Assembly: GCA_903882805.1 (NCBI GenBank)
Contig: CAIRYK010000041.1
Span: forward strand, 28,757 to 92,756
Direction: 5' to 3'
Source: an uncultured Bacteroidota bacterium
GTDB lineage: Bacteria > Bacteroidota > Bacteroidia > Chitinophagales > Chitinophagaceae
DNA: 64,000 bases
A program made the position numbers and the translations under genes. The notes beneath the pieces were generated by a model that searched no databases, was not told where the DNA came from, and worked only from the letters and a program-made list of their open reading frames with translations. Positions within the stretch are counted from its first letter, which is position 1. Each line of letters begins with the position of its first letter. Positions 1-9,060 of this stretch are shown in pieces.

Positions 1-2859
1 ATTATCAAGCAAATTGCCCGTTCGGGCGAGGCAGAGGTGTTTTTGGTCAATGCCAATGGCACTGATCTTGTTTTTAAGTACTACTATTCGCAATACAAAC
101 CTAAAGACGAGATACTTGTAAAGCTGAAAGGGCTAAGACATCCCTACATAATCGCGTTGTTCGATTATGGATATCACCACGATCGTTTTTTCGAGATTTC
201 TGAATTTGCGCAGGGCGGTACGCTGCATGAGAACATGCCGCTGACTACGTTCCAGAAAACTAAGGAAATTGTTGATCAGACTATCGAAGGGCTTAATTAC
301 TGTCATACACATGGCATCATTCACAGGGATATAAAGCCTGAGAATATATTTTACCGCACCGTTTACAAGCGCGAGATTGCGTTGGGCGATTTTGGTATTG
401 CATCGAACTTGAAAGAAGGGGAGGAGCTGGTGCGTACAAGCATGGCGCGGACGAGCCTTTATGCGGCGCCCGAGTTGTTTACCAATATTCAGGGAAAGAC
501 TACTATTGAAAAGAGCGTTGACTATTACGCTTTGGGTATGTCTTTGCTGCATATGTGGTTTGGGCGAAATCCGTTTGAAGATGTAGATGAGTTTGGTATA
601 ATGCGCCTCAAGAGCGAGGGTAGGGTACTGTTTCCAGATAATATTGACGATGAAGTAGAAACACTTATCAAGGGTCTTATCACGGTCAATCCACGAGATC
701 GTTGGGGGTATGAGGAGGTTAAAAAGTGGATTAATGGCGAAAACGTTAAGGTTTTCTACCAAACCATCAGTTTTGAATATAAGCCTTACGCTTTTGGATT
801 GATAGACGGCGAGCAGATAGTTGTCAATAATCCTAAAGATCTCGTTTGGTACCTGGAGAAATATCCGGATCGTGGCGAAGGGCATTTATACAGGAACTCT
901 ATAGCTAAGTGGATAGAAACCGTAGACCCGGGCCTGTTTAACGACCTTATGGATATCGTTGAAAAGGATTTCCCTCGCGATCGCACAGCGGGTTTAACAA
1001 AGGCTACCTACATTCTCGATCCCGAACGTCCGTTCAGGGGTTTTGATAGTACTAAATTAAGAACGCAGGACGAAATTGCCGCACACTTTGAGCGCAACTT
1101 CGATCATTATAAAAACGATCTAAGCAACCCGAACGCAGCGTTCTATATTTTCCTCGAATCGAGGAACTACAAACAAAATGCCGATGAGTACAGGAACTAT
1201 TTTAAGACTACCAATCCTGCTGCCGCACTCAATGCGTTGATTTTTAAACTTCAGGGCGCAGATAAGTTCATAATAGGCGATTACACAATTTATCAGCCTG
1301 AGGAGTTGCTTATGGTTGATGCAGTAACAGAGCAGCTTATCATAGATCAACTGGCTAATGTCGATTCCAAGCTGTCGTTATGGATAAACGGGTTTAGCAA
1401 ATTGGCGCCAACGTTGGTAAAGTGGCATGCACTGAAACGCTATGACGAACGCACGCTTCGTTATGCACTGCAAGAGGGTTTTGAATTCAGAGGCTTTGTT
1501 GCCAACGATAAGCAAGATGTTTTTCAGATGCTGAAAAACAATATCGGGGCGTTTTTTCAGGAAGCCGATGCAGAGCAGAATCGCGATGAGGCCAACTACT
1601 GGCTGCAGAATTACATGGATTCGTCGTTTGGCGAGACGGTGATAGACCACTTAAAAACTGAGAATTGCTCAGACAGGGAATTTATATTGATGCTTAATTA
1701 TGCCTACCGGGAGCACGACGCTGCCGGTATGAACATGTATGAGGTCATTGAAGAATTGTTGCCCAGTGTTAAAAACAAAAAATCGGACAACAAGAAAACC
1801 GGTAATAAGATACTGCTGAGCAATGTTATAGAAATACACTTGAACAATGTTGTAGACTATTGGGCGTATCAGGCCAAAACAAGCGCTTTGTTGTTTCTCG
1901 ATTGCCTACTCGATTTTATTACGTTTTTGGAGCGCAATATGCAGTCTTATCCTGAATTGTTTTCGCCACTGGTATTGCAACTCAACGACCATGTTAGCGC
2001 AGGCGTAAGAAAAGATATTGCTTTAGTAAGCGGCGACGAGCCGAAAACAGAAGATTACCGCAACGACCTTACCAAAGCAGTAGACCGGCTAAAACGCCTT
2101 CAATCAGATATGCCGTATGTGCAACGTTTTCAGCACGAGGTGTTGCTGCTGAAGAAAAAGCATCAGGACATTAAACAAGGATTGGTTAAGGAAAAGAAGG
2201 AAAAGCTCAATATTACCAATAGCAAATTCGACAAAATACTACAGCGCTACAGGGCCAAGTACAGAGAGCGTACAAAAGACGCATTTAATGATACTTTATA
2301 TTGGAATCTCGCTATCGGTTCGGTGGGGATTTTTTACATGATAGCCTCTTTTATTTACACAGAAGAAGGGCCAATAACTTTTGTATCGTTGGCGGCAATA
2401 ATATTGGCGTCATTTTTGGGTAGCCGCATTGGCAACAATATAGGCGCTATGATTACCAAAGCCGACGACGAAAAGAGCCTGTTGGGCGCAGTTATTGGTC
2501 TATATGCGGGTTGCCTGCTTGGTTATCATTTCAGCGCTATGTTGCCTACTGTGAGCGGGTTGGAGCCCTTCGGCGTATATGCAAAAGTGTCATCGGAGGT
2601 AATAACCATACTATCCGTGATTTTGTTGGCAATTTTCGGCGGCAGGGCTTTTTATCTTTACAGAGAGAATGAAAAAGCCCTTAATGCTATAGGGCTGGAG
2701 CCTCAGGAGCAGGATGCGCTTGATCAGAATCTGAAAGAAATAGACCGGTATTTTGCAGAAAAGGAAACATTCGACATTTTTCAGGAAACGATAAGAGTGT
2801 TATCATTAGACGATGGACAATTTGACCAGGAATTTGCAAAATCCAAAATAGCAGCTTAG
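1..2859 (+). CDS. Membrane-anchored Ser/Thr protein kinase, 5' end outside the window
   Basis: Hanks-type Ser/Thr kinase with an N-terminal catalytic domain and a long C-terminal region. The frame is open back to base 1, and the first visible codons already encode a glycine-loop-like stretch (IARSGEAEVFLV), so the true start lies upstream; the GTG at 37 is not the start. Counting from base 1, the catalytic Lys is near residue 26 (VFKYYY), the HRD loop near 108 (IIHRDIKPEN), DFG near 131 and APE near 158 (YAAPEL), so all core catalytic elements are present. About 500 residues of unassigned, probably helical sequence follow. Four hydrophobic segments (about 766-786, 793-809, 829-845, 869-888) then precede a short acidic tail, which would tether the kinase to the inner membrane. 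It is the first visible gene of a cassette with AAA, FHA and PP2C genes. Its substrates are unknown. Confidence 0.93.
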   Translation: MIKQIARSGEAEVFLVNANGTDLVFKYYYSQYKPKDEILVKLKGLRHPYIIALFDYGYHHDRFFEISEFAQGGTLHENMPLTTFQKTKEIVDQTIEGLNYCHTHGIIHRDIKPENIFYRTVYKREIALGDFGIASNLKEGEELVRTSMARTSLYAAPELFTNIQGKTTIEKSVDYYALGMSLLHMWFGRNPFEDVDEFGIMRLKSEGRVLFPDNIDDEVETLIKGLITVNPRDRWGYEEVKKWINGENVKVFYQTISFEYKPYAFGLIDGEQIVVNNPKDLVWYLEKYPDRGEGHLYRNSIAKWIETVDPGLFNDLMDIVEKDFPRDRTAGLTKATYILDPERPFRGFDSTKLRTQDEIAAHFERNFDHYKNDLSNPNAAFYIFLESRNYKQNADEYRNYFKTTNPAAALNALIFKLQGADKFIIGDYTIYQPEELLMVDAVTEQLIIDQLANVDSKLSLWINGFSKLAPTLVKWHALKRYDERTLRYALQEGFEFRGFVANDKQDVFQMLKNNIGAFFQEADAEQNRDEANYWLQNYMDSSFGETVIDHLKTENCSDREFILMLNYAYREHDAAGMNMYEVIEELLPSVKNKKSDNKKTGNKILLSNVIEIHLNNVVDYWAYQAKTSALLFLDCLLDFITFLERNMQSYPELFSPLVLQLNDHVSAGVRKDIALVSGDEPKTEDYRNDLTKAVDRLKRLQSDMPYVQRFQHEVLLLKKKHQDIKQGLVKEKKEKLNITNSKFDKILQRYRAKYRERTKDAFNDTLYWNLAIGSVGIFYMIASFIYTEEGPITFVSLAAIILASFLGSRIGNNIGAMITKADDEKSLLGAVIGLYAGCLLGYHFSAMLPTVSGLEPFGVYAKVSSEVITILSVILLAIFGGRAFYLYRENEKALNAIGLEPQEQDALDQNLKEIDRYFAEKETFDIFQETIRVLSLDDGQFDQEFAKSKIAA

Positions 2860-2932
2860 GCGCCAACCCTATAAGAGCAGAATTAACAGGAAACCACGAG
2901 GTAAATTATAAATAGTACACAGCAAACCAACG

Positions 2933-5428
2933 ATGGCTATACAATGTAAACAATGCAATCAGCAAAACAGAGACAGCGCACGGTACTGTAAGTATTGCGG
3001 CAGCGAGGTAGTGGGCGCTACGGTAGAGGCCGCTAATCTGGATCTGGAGGAGTTGGTAGGGCTGGCAGAGCTGAAGGCCGAGATAAACACAAAAATCACA
3101 GTAGCACGCCGAATGCAGCAAAGCGGCCGGCAACTGGATAAAAAGACGCTCCATACTATACTGGTAGGTAAGACAGGAACAGCCAAAAGCAAACTGGCAG
3201 AACTACTAGCCAGAATGTACTTCAAGAACGGCATTATTGCCAAGCCTGATTCTAAAACCGTAAATGCGGTTGACTTCAACGCATTTTCAAAGGATTTAGC
3301 GGCCAATCTTAGCGCTGCCAAGGGTGGAATTGTGTTTATTGATGAGGTGCATAAGCTTGTGCCGGCAGAGTATATACCGGGTCAAACCACGCAGATTGAT
3401 AAGCTGTATGTGGAGATGGATAAAACTCAGGGCGACCCAATCATTATATTGGCATCAAGGCCAGAAGGGTTTTTGGAATATTTGGAGAAAAACCCTGAGG
3501 TGAAAAACAGGTTTAATCTGGTTTTCAATCTTGCCGATCTTGGTGCTGCAGAGATGTTTGAAATTGCGCTCAGGCAGTTTCAGAGTCAGCATTTCACTTT
3601 ATCGCCCGATGCTGAGTTGAAGTTGCAGAAGGTGTTTAAGCATCTGGTAAAACTTAAAGACAGCAGTTTCGGTAACGGTCACACCGTTAATCGTATTGTA
3701 AAAGAGGTAATAGAAGCACATTTTGTAAATCCGCAATTCGATCAGTTTCCCAATACCATTATTGTAGAAGACATTAAGGGCGAAATAACGGAGGAGAAAA
3801 CTACCGAGCAAATATTCAGCGAACTCGATCAGTTTATAGGCATGGACGATGTGAAAGGATACATCCGTAACATGATAGAGCGAATAGAGATTGCCCGCAT
3901 GGATGCCGAACGGACTAAGAAGCCATTTACTTTTGGCGAGCATCTTATTCTTACCGGCAATCCTGGTACTGGTAAAACTTCTTTGGCGCGCAAACTGGGT
4001 GAGATTTTCGCATCTATAGGACTGCTCACCAAAGGCCATGTTGTGGAAGTAGACCGCAGTAAAATGGTGGGTCAGTTTACCGGGGAAACGGCAAAACTGG
4101 TGCAGAAAATATGCGATGATGCACAGGGCGGCATCCTGTTTATAGACGAGGCATACACACTGAAACAGCACGATAGCGATAATTTTGGCCAGGAAGCGAT
4201 AGATACCTTGCTGAAGAGAATGGAGGACGACCGCGGTAAAATGATGGTGGTAGCGGCTGGTTATGCAAAAGAAATGCAGAATTTCATTAACGCCAACCCT
4301 GGTTTGAAATCAAGGTTTAAGGAAGAAAATGTTTTCGATCTTAAGGATTATACGCCTGAAGAGCTGTTCAAGATTTTTATGGTGTTTGCAACCAAGGATA
4401 ATTTTGCATTGGTGACCGAAGCACAAGATAAACTCAAGAAGTCGCTACAGGCTGTTTACGATAAACGCGATAAAAACTTTGGTAATGGTAGAGATGTGCG
4501 CAATTTTTACGAGAAATGCCAGGCCCGCAGGGCTGCTCGCCTTAATGCAGGGTATATCTACGATATGAATCTGTATGCCGATGATATACCAGCCTTTGAT
4601 GATGGCGTGAAAACCATGACCATGGATGAAGCTTTGGGCGAACTGAACAACCTGATTGGCCTACAGAATGTAAAGGATGAGATAACAAAACTCATAGACT
4701 ACATAGAGATTGAAAAACTGAGGACCAGAGGCGGAAGCAAGAAAACAGTACTGAATATACATTTTATATTTAAGGGTAATCCCGGCACCGGTAAAACAAC
4801 CGTTGCGCGCATACTGGCTAATATTTTTAAAGCCATGGGCTTACTTACCCGCGGCCAGCTGATAGAAACAGACCGTAAAGATCTGGTTGCCGAATATGTA
4901 GGGCAGACAGCTGCCAAGACCAATAAAGTGATAGAAAGCGCGCTTGGCGGTGTGCTGTTTGTAGACGAGGCATACACTCTGGTAGCTGGCGGACAAGGTG
5001 ATTTTGGTAAAGAGGCCATTGATACCCTGCTGAAACGTATGGAAGATGACAGAGGCAAAATGATAGTAATAGCTGCGGGTTATAATGCCGATATGGATAG
5101 ATTCCTGCAATCTAATCCGGGATTGACATCGCGCTTCACGAAGCATATCATGTTCGACGACTACACACCAGCGGAAATGACGGAGATATTTAAAGCGCTG
5201 GTGAAGGGTAAAGGCATGAAACTTGCCGATGGAGTAGAAGATCATGCGCTTCAGGTGTTTACGCACATCTTCAATACCCGCAACAAGAACTTTGCAAACG
5301 GACGTACCGTGCGCAATTTGTTTGAAGGCATATTGCAGAATCAAGCAATGCGCATATCGGCCGAGCATAAAAAAGGCGTTGATGTTGGCAGTATTATACA
5401 ATTAATTACAATAGAAGATTTTAAATAG
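2933..5428 (+). CDS. Zinc-ribbon protein with three tandem CbbX/SpoVK-type AAA+ modules
   Basis: The N-terminus is a four-cysteine zinc ribbon (CKQCNQQN...CKYCG, residues 4-22). Three AAA+ ATPase modules of the CbbX/SpoVK/EccA class follow. Module 1 has Walker A near 77-86 (VGKTGTAKSK) and Walker B near 131-140 (GGIVFIDEVHKL); the usual Gly before the Lys is Ala. Modules 2 and 3 have canonical P-loops (GNPGTGKTS near 343, GNPGTGKTT near 618), Walker B (FIDEAYTL, FVDEAYTL) and SRF arginine-finger-like motifs. CbbX-family ATPases generally remodel protein complexes; the client here is unknown. The gene starts 73 bp after the kinase stop and ends 5 bp before the FHA gene, so it sits in one transcription unit and is the likely effector of the phosphosignalling set. 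I recognise the modules but know no characterised protein with this exact architecture. Confidence 0.9.
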   Translation: MAIQCKQCNQQNRDSARYCKYCGSEVVGATVEAANLDLEELVGLAELKAEINTKITVARRMQQSGRQLDKKTLHTILVGKTGTAKSKLAELLARMYFKNGIIAKPDSKTVNAVDFNAFSKDLAANLSAAKGGIVFIDEVHKLVPAEYIPGQTTQIDKLYVEMDKTQGDPIIILASRPEGFLEYLEKNPEVKNRFNLVFNLADLGAAEMFEIALRQFQSQHFTLSPDAELKLQKVFKHLVKLKDSSFGNGHTVNRIVKEVIEAHFVNPQFDQFPNTIIVEDIKGEITEEKTTEQIFSELDQFIGMDDVKGYIRNMIERIEIARMDAERTKKPFTFGEHLILTGNPGTGKTSLARKLGEIFASIGLLTKGHVVEVDRSKMVGQFTGETAKLVQKICDDAQGGILFIDEAYTLKQHDSDNFGQEAIDTLLKRMEDDRGKMMVVAAGYAKEMQNFINANPGLKSRFKEENVFDLKDYTPEELFKIFMVFATKDNFALVTEAQDKLKKSLQAVYDKRDKNFGNGRDVRNFYEKCQARRAARLNAGYIYDMNLYADDIPAFDDGVKTMTMDEALGELNNLIGLQNVKDEITKLIDYIEIEKLRTRGGSKKTVLNIHFIFKGNPGTGKTTVARILANIFKAMGLLTRGQLIETDRKDLVAEYVGQTAAKTNKVIESALGGVLFVDEAYTLVAGGQGDFGKEAIDTLLKRMEDDRGKMIVIAAGYNADMDRFLQSNPGLTSRFTKHIMFDDYTPAEMTEIFKALVKGKGMKLADGVEDHALQVFTHIFNTRNKNFANGRTVRNLFEGILQNQAMRISAEHKKGVDVGSIIQLITIEDFK

Positions 5429-5433
5429 CAACC

Positions 5434-6132
5434 ATGATTTGTGCCCACTGCAAAAGCGACATTGATAACGACAGTTTGCACTGCGACCAATGTGGTAAAG
5501 AATTATTTATATGCTCGGGTTGCGGCAAACCGGGTAAAGGAAAGAACTGTGTAGAGTGTGGTAGCCCATTGTTTTCGCCAAAGCAAAAAGCATCGGGTGG
5601 GGCGGCAGTAGCTCCTCAGGCGGCGGCTCCTGCAGTCAACTCCTTGTTTGGTAGCGCTCCTGCTGCGCCACAGCCTTTGTCGGCTCCACAGCCGTTTATG
5701 CAACCTGCCATGCAGCCTACTATGCCGCCGCAACCGGTAATGATGCAGCAACAGGTAGCATTCAATGCGCCTGCCCTACCGGCCTTGCGTATTGCTAATA
5801 ATCACCTGAATATTGATATTGATATAAAGGATGGCACAATAATTGGCAGGTCTATGGGCGATTATGTGCAGTTTTTCAGTCAGTTTTCTCAGATATCTGG
5901 CAAGCATCTCCAGTTTATTTTCGACGGCAATGTAGGCTGGGTAGTTAAAGACTTGGGGTCTACAAACGGGACGGCAATAAGCCCTGATGCCAACTGGATG
6001 CAGTCGGCTAAACTACCGCCGAACATACCAACGCCTATTAATGAGAATAAGTTTATTTTGATTGCTAATATTGAATTTCAAATAAAAATCATTCCAGCGC
6101 TATCCTCTACGCCGGGCACACAGAGATTATGA
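5434..6132 (+). CDS. Double zinc-ribbon FHA-domain protein
   Basis: 232 aa. Residues 3-45 carry two consecutive zinc ribbons (CAHCKS...CDQCGK, then CSGCGK...CVECGS). A Pro/Gln/Ala/Met-rich linker of about 65 residues follows, then a C-terminal FHA domain (about 120-225) with the conserved GR, SGKH and LGSTNGT motifs that read phosphothreonine. The protein is therefore the probable reader of phosphorylation by the upstream kinase. Its last codons overlap the next gene in an ATGA arrangement, pointing to translational coupling with the phosphatase. The zinc ribbon resembles the one at the start of the AAA protein, so the two may dock on a common partner or on each other; that part is inference. 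Confidence 0.9.
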   Translation: MICAHCKSDIDNDSLHCDQCGKELFICSGCGKPGKGKNCVECGSPLFSPKQKASGGAAVAPQAAAPAVNSLFGSAPAAPQPLSAPQPFMQPAMQPTMPPQPVMMQQQVAFNAPALPALRIANNHLNIDIDIKDGTIIGRSMGDYVQFFSQFSQISGKHLQFIFDGNVGWVVKDLGSTNGTAISPDANWMQSAKLPPNIPTPINENKFILIANIEFQIKIIPALSSTPGTQRL

Positions 6133-6884
6133 TACTTGAAGTTAGCGCTCGTTGTGATATCGGGCTTGTGCGCGCCAGAAATGAAGATATTATACTGGTA
6201 GGTAATGAACTGCTGCGCGACTGCGCAGCCGCCTATACATTTGATGTAAACGAAACATCGGCTCCGCTTATGATAGCGGTAGCAGATGGTATGGGAGGGC
6301 ATAAGGGCGGAGCTACAGCCAGTCAGCTGGTGGCCACCGATATGTATCTTGCAGCCTACAGCATAGCCCAAAATATGCCTCATGAGGATATGAAAGCGCT
6401 GCTGAAGGATAAAATGACCACCATTCACAATAGGTTGAAACTGGAAGGCGAGGCTGATGCAGAGAAAGCAAATATGGGATCGACAATGGTGGGTTTGCTG
6501 TTTTACGGCGCCTCTGTGTTTTTAATCAATGTTGGCGATAGCCGTATGTATCGTTATCGCGATGGGATTCTATCTCAGTTTTCGCGCGATCATTCATTGA
6601 GCGCTATGACCAGTAATCCCGAAGCGCCAAAAAATATATTAATGAATTCTTTTGGCGCAGGCGCACAGATATTTTTCGACTTTGAGGATATTACAGGCCG
6701 CATAATTGCCGACGATCTACTGCTGCTTTGCAGCGACGGACTTACAGGCGAATTGAGCGATGAAGAAATAGAACTGTTACTTGCGCAGAATGCAAACACA
6801 GATATGCTGGTAGACGCAGCCAGAGAAAAGGGTGCGAGAGATAATGTGTCGGTGGTCGTGGTTAGGTACAGCGGTGGTAGGTAA
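6129..6884 (+). CDS. PP2C-type Ser/Thr protein phosphatase
   Basis: 251 aa, the usual length of a stand-alone bacterial PP2C/Stp1 phosphatase. The metal-binding and catalytic motifs are present in order: GLVRARNED near the N-terminus, VADGMGGHKGG near 55-65, NVGDSRMYRYRDG near 138, SRDHSL, LCSDGLTGELSD near 198 and GARDNVSVVVV near 238. It would remove phosphate from Ser/Thr residues set by the kinase in the same cassette. The start codon overlaps the FHA stop (ATGA). I see no strong terminator in the 114 bp that follow. Confidence 0.94.
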   Translation: MILEVSARCDIGLVRARNEDIILVGNELLRDCAAAYTFDVNETSAPLMIAVADGMGGHKGGATASQLVATDMYLAAYSIAQNMPHEDMKALLKDKMTTIHNRLKLEGEADAEKANMGSTMVGLLFYGASVFLINVGDSRMYRYRDGILSQFSRDHSLSAMTSNPEAPKNILMNSFGAGAQIFFDFEDITGRIIADDLLLLCSDGLTGELSDEEIELLLAQNANTDMLVDAAREKGARDNVSVVVVRYSGGR

Positions 6885-6998
6885 ATGTTTGTAACTATTT
6901 TAAGTGAAAGGTATCGCGCTATATGATATGTGAATATGCAGTCATGAGTTGCATTTTCAAAACTTTGAATTAGGTTTACACCAGTTAATATACAAACT

Positions 6999-7460
6999 AT
7001 GGCATTGCCCAACATTTTTACAAAAGAAGTAACAGATAAGATAATTCAGCGCATTAATGGCTTGAAAGCCGCCGATAGGCCGCTTTGGGGCAAGATGAGT
7101 CCTGCGCAAATGCTGGCTCATTGTTGCGTAACCTACGAAATGCTCTATGAGGAGGGTAAGCACCCGGCGCCCAATTTCTTTATGAAGTTGATTTTAAAAA
7201 CCTTCATTAAGAAAATTGTAACGAACGAGGCGCCTTATAAGCACAATTCGCAAACGGCTCCTGCATTTCTTATTGTAGATGAGCGGAATTTCGAAGCGGA
7301 GAAAAACAGATTGATCGGATTTATTAATAAGACACAGCAACTGGGCGGCGGTCATTTCGATGGTAAGGTCTCTCATTCATTTGGGCCGCTTAATACTACG
7401 GAGTGGAACAATATGTTCTATAAGCATCTCGACCATCATTTGCGTCAGTTTGGTCAATAA
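6999..7460 (+). CDS. DUF1569 (DinB-like) protein
   Basis: 153 aa cytosolic protein. It has the DUF1569 pattern: a basic helix, WGKMSPAQMLAHC near 30-43, and a C-terminal HSFGPL...W...YKHLDHHLRQFG. The spaced histidines (AHC, HLDHH) resemble the metal ligands of the DinB/YfiT four-helix-bundle superfamily. The biochemical role of DUF1569 is not established; metal-dependent thiol transfer is only suggested by the superfamily. It stands alone between the signalling cassette and a converging RidA-like gene, from which it is separated by a bidirectional terminator. I prefer the ATG at 6999 because it gives the family's usual length. Confidence 0.8.
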   Translation: MALPNIFTKEVTDKIIQRINGLKAADRPLWGKMSPAQMLAHCCVTYEMLYEEGKHPAPNFFMKLILKTFIKKIVTNEAPYKHNSQTAPAFLIVDERNFEAEKNRLIGFINKTQQLGGGHFDGKVSHSFGPLNTTEWNNMFYKHLDHHLRQFGQ

Positions 7461-7479
7461 TAGCATTTATATTAATGCA

Positions 7480-7526
7480 AATTGCAGTTGGGTTTTTGGC
7501 TCAACTGCAATTCGTTTTATTTTATT
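7480..7526. terminator. Bidirectional intrinsic terminator
   Basis: A perfect 11-bp stem (7480-7490 with 7502-7512) around an 11-nt loop is followed by a T-rich run on the + strand. It lies between the convergent DUF1569 and RidA-like genes and can serve both. Confidence 0.75.
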
Positions 7527-7974
7527 TCCTGACTGCTATACAGTCTATTTCAACAAGGGCGTCTTTGGGTAGCCGGCTTACTTGTACTGTGGCTCTTGCT
7601 GGTTTTAATGCAGGAAAGTAATCTTTGTATATATCGTTTACGGTGGCAAAGTCATTCAGATCTTTTAGATATACCGTTACTTTCACCACATGTTCCATGT
7701 CCGAACCCGCTGCCATAAGCACAGCTCTTAGGTTCTTTAGCGCCTGGTGAGCCTGGGTTGTAATGTCGCTGCCTACCATAGTATTACTTTCTGGCAACAG
7801 CCCTATTTGTCCGGAACAATAAATGGTGTTACCTGCTTTTATGGCCTGCGAGTAAGGTCCTATTGCTTTTGGTGCGTCGCTGCTGGCAATAGCGTTTAGT
7901 TTTCGTTCGTATTGGCACGAGCTATGGGTTATTGTTGCCAGTAATGCGAGTGTAAATAGTTTTATGCAATTCAT
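7522..7974 (-). CDS. RidA-family (YjgF/YER057c/UK114) protein with an N-terminal signal sequence
   Basis: About 150 aa from the ATG at 7972-7974. A longer reading with a non-ATG start is possible but would bury the signal sequence. The first 20 residues are a hydrophobic export signal ending in a weak lipobox-like THSSC. The mature part is a full RidA domain (PKAIGPYSQAIKAGN, YCSGQIGL, then ARATVQVSRLPKDALVEID); the near-C-terminal Arg and Glu correspond to residues that bind the substrate carboxylate in RidA. RidA proteins hydrolyse reactive enamine/imine intermediates, normally in the cytosol, so export would be unusual. The gene converges with DUF1569. Confidence 0.85.
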   Translation of the reverse strand: MNCIKLFTLALLATITHSSCQYERKLNAIASSDAPKAIGPYSQAIKAGNTIYCSGQIGLLPESNTMVGSDITTQAHQALKNLRAVLMAAGSDMEHVVKVTVYLKDLNDFATVNDIYKDYFPALKPARATVQVSRLPKDALVEIDCIAVRK

Positions 7975-8050
7975 GAGCGTAGATTTACCAATGTAATATT
8001 GGCAAATAACTCGAAATTGCATAAGGCATGTACCATAATACTTACGATTG

Positions 8051-8884
8051 TTACATTATTTTTCGTTTCAGCCATGCCCTCATATGTTCCCATTGCATTA
8101 TGCCGTCGGCAGGTTCGGTAAGCGGACCAGCGTAAGGTGCGCCTCGCCGCAGATAGTGTTTATTAAATGTGCTCTGATTTATACCCCACTTCATCAAAAA
8201 CTGTTTTCGCCCATTGTTTTTTACTATGCGCAACGTACTTTTCGACTGAAAATGGTACACTCTGCTTTTACCTACCCCCTTAAATATGCGGCAACCAGCA
8301 AACCACATTTTCATGGCAAAGTCGTCGTCGCTGCTCACTCCGGGGCTTAACTCTATACTATAGCCGCCGGTTATGAGCCAGTATTTACGGTGCACCAACG
8401 TAGGCGGCCATGTAGAGCCCGACCAATCAGCTTTGGTAAATGAATTACACTCCTTTAGCAGTTCTGTTTCTTTAAAAGTTTCAATCGTTTCTCCGTAATC
8501 TTTGTTTATTACGCATGGGTTGCGGTAGTCAATAGGTTCTATCATAGTGCTCGACAGCATAAAGTTGTCGCCGCCCAAGTTCTTGATTTCGTTTACAAGG
8601 TGCGTATCCCACTCAGGGCATACGTACATGTCGTCGTTCATATACACCACATAATCCATTGTCGCCAATCCTCCGGCTTCATTTACCGCCTTGCATATGC
8701 CAGCATTATCGGGGGTATGAGTGAATGCTATTTGTTCTTTCTTCGCCCAATCCAGCGTTCCATCGCTACCATCGTTTATATGCAAAATGATCTGGTGGCG
8801 ATAAGCTGAGTTTTTGCGGATGCTTTCAACACAAAGTTGAGCAAATGCCAGATTGTTCCAGGTGGGTATAATGATCGAAAACAT
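8051..8884 (-). CDS. Family 2 glycosyltransferase
   Basis: 277 aa. GT-A fold of glycosyltransferase family 2: FSIIIPTWNN at the very N-terminus, HINDGSDGTLDW (nucleotide-binding Asp) near 36, a metal-binding MNDDMYVCPEWD near 82, and an acceptor region with SSDDDF near 188. It has no membrane segment, so a soluble or peripheral enzyme. Donor and acceptor cannot be told from sequence. The neighbouring gene is divergent and encodes a large polytopic membrane protein, which may act in the same surface-polysaccharide route; that link is inference. Confidence 0.88.
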   Translation of the reverse strand: MFSIIIPTWNNLAFAQLCVESIRKNSAYRHQIILHINDGSDGTLDWAKKEQIAFTHTPDNAGICKAVNEAGGLATMDYVVYMNDDMYVCPEWDTHLVNEIKNLGGDNFMLSSTMIEPIDYRNPCVINKDYGETIETFKETELLKECNSFTKADWSGSTWPPTLVHRKYWLITGGYSIELSPGVSSDDDFAMKMWFAGCRIFKGVGKSRVYHFQSKSTLRIVKNNGRKQFLMKWGINQSTFNKHYLRRGAPYAGPLTEPADGIMQWEHMRAWLKRKIM

Positions 8885-8930
8885 GAATAAACTATAGAAT
8901 GTTGATGAACCGGCATTTGTCGGATGGATG

Positions 8931-8938
8931 CAAAGTTA
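8931..8938 (-). promoter_or_regulatory. Bacteroidota-type -7 promoter box for the GT2 gene
   Basis: On the minus strand the site reads TAACTTTG, an exact match to the TAnnTTTG -7 consensus of Bacteroidota, 47 bp upstream of the start codon. I do not see a convincing -33 TTG at the usual distance. Confidence 0.4.
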
Positions 8939-9060
8939 AGCTTATCCTTTGTTTGGCATACAGTATTATCAGTCATTACGGGCATCATTAGGTAATAGGT
9001 AGGTCAAAGGCGCTACAAAGTTGGGCTAACTCAATATCTTTACGTTCAACGGAGATTTTA

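Noticed and set aside
133..885. A 250-codon frame antisense to the kinase.
   Set aside because: It lies fully within the kinase gene, shows no domain or signal, and the sense frame has all kinase motifs.
6885..6998. Search for a terminator after the PP2C gene.
   Set aside because: No hairpin with a T tract is visible, so no terminator was listed; read-through into DUF1569 remains possible.
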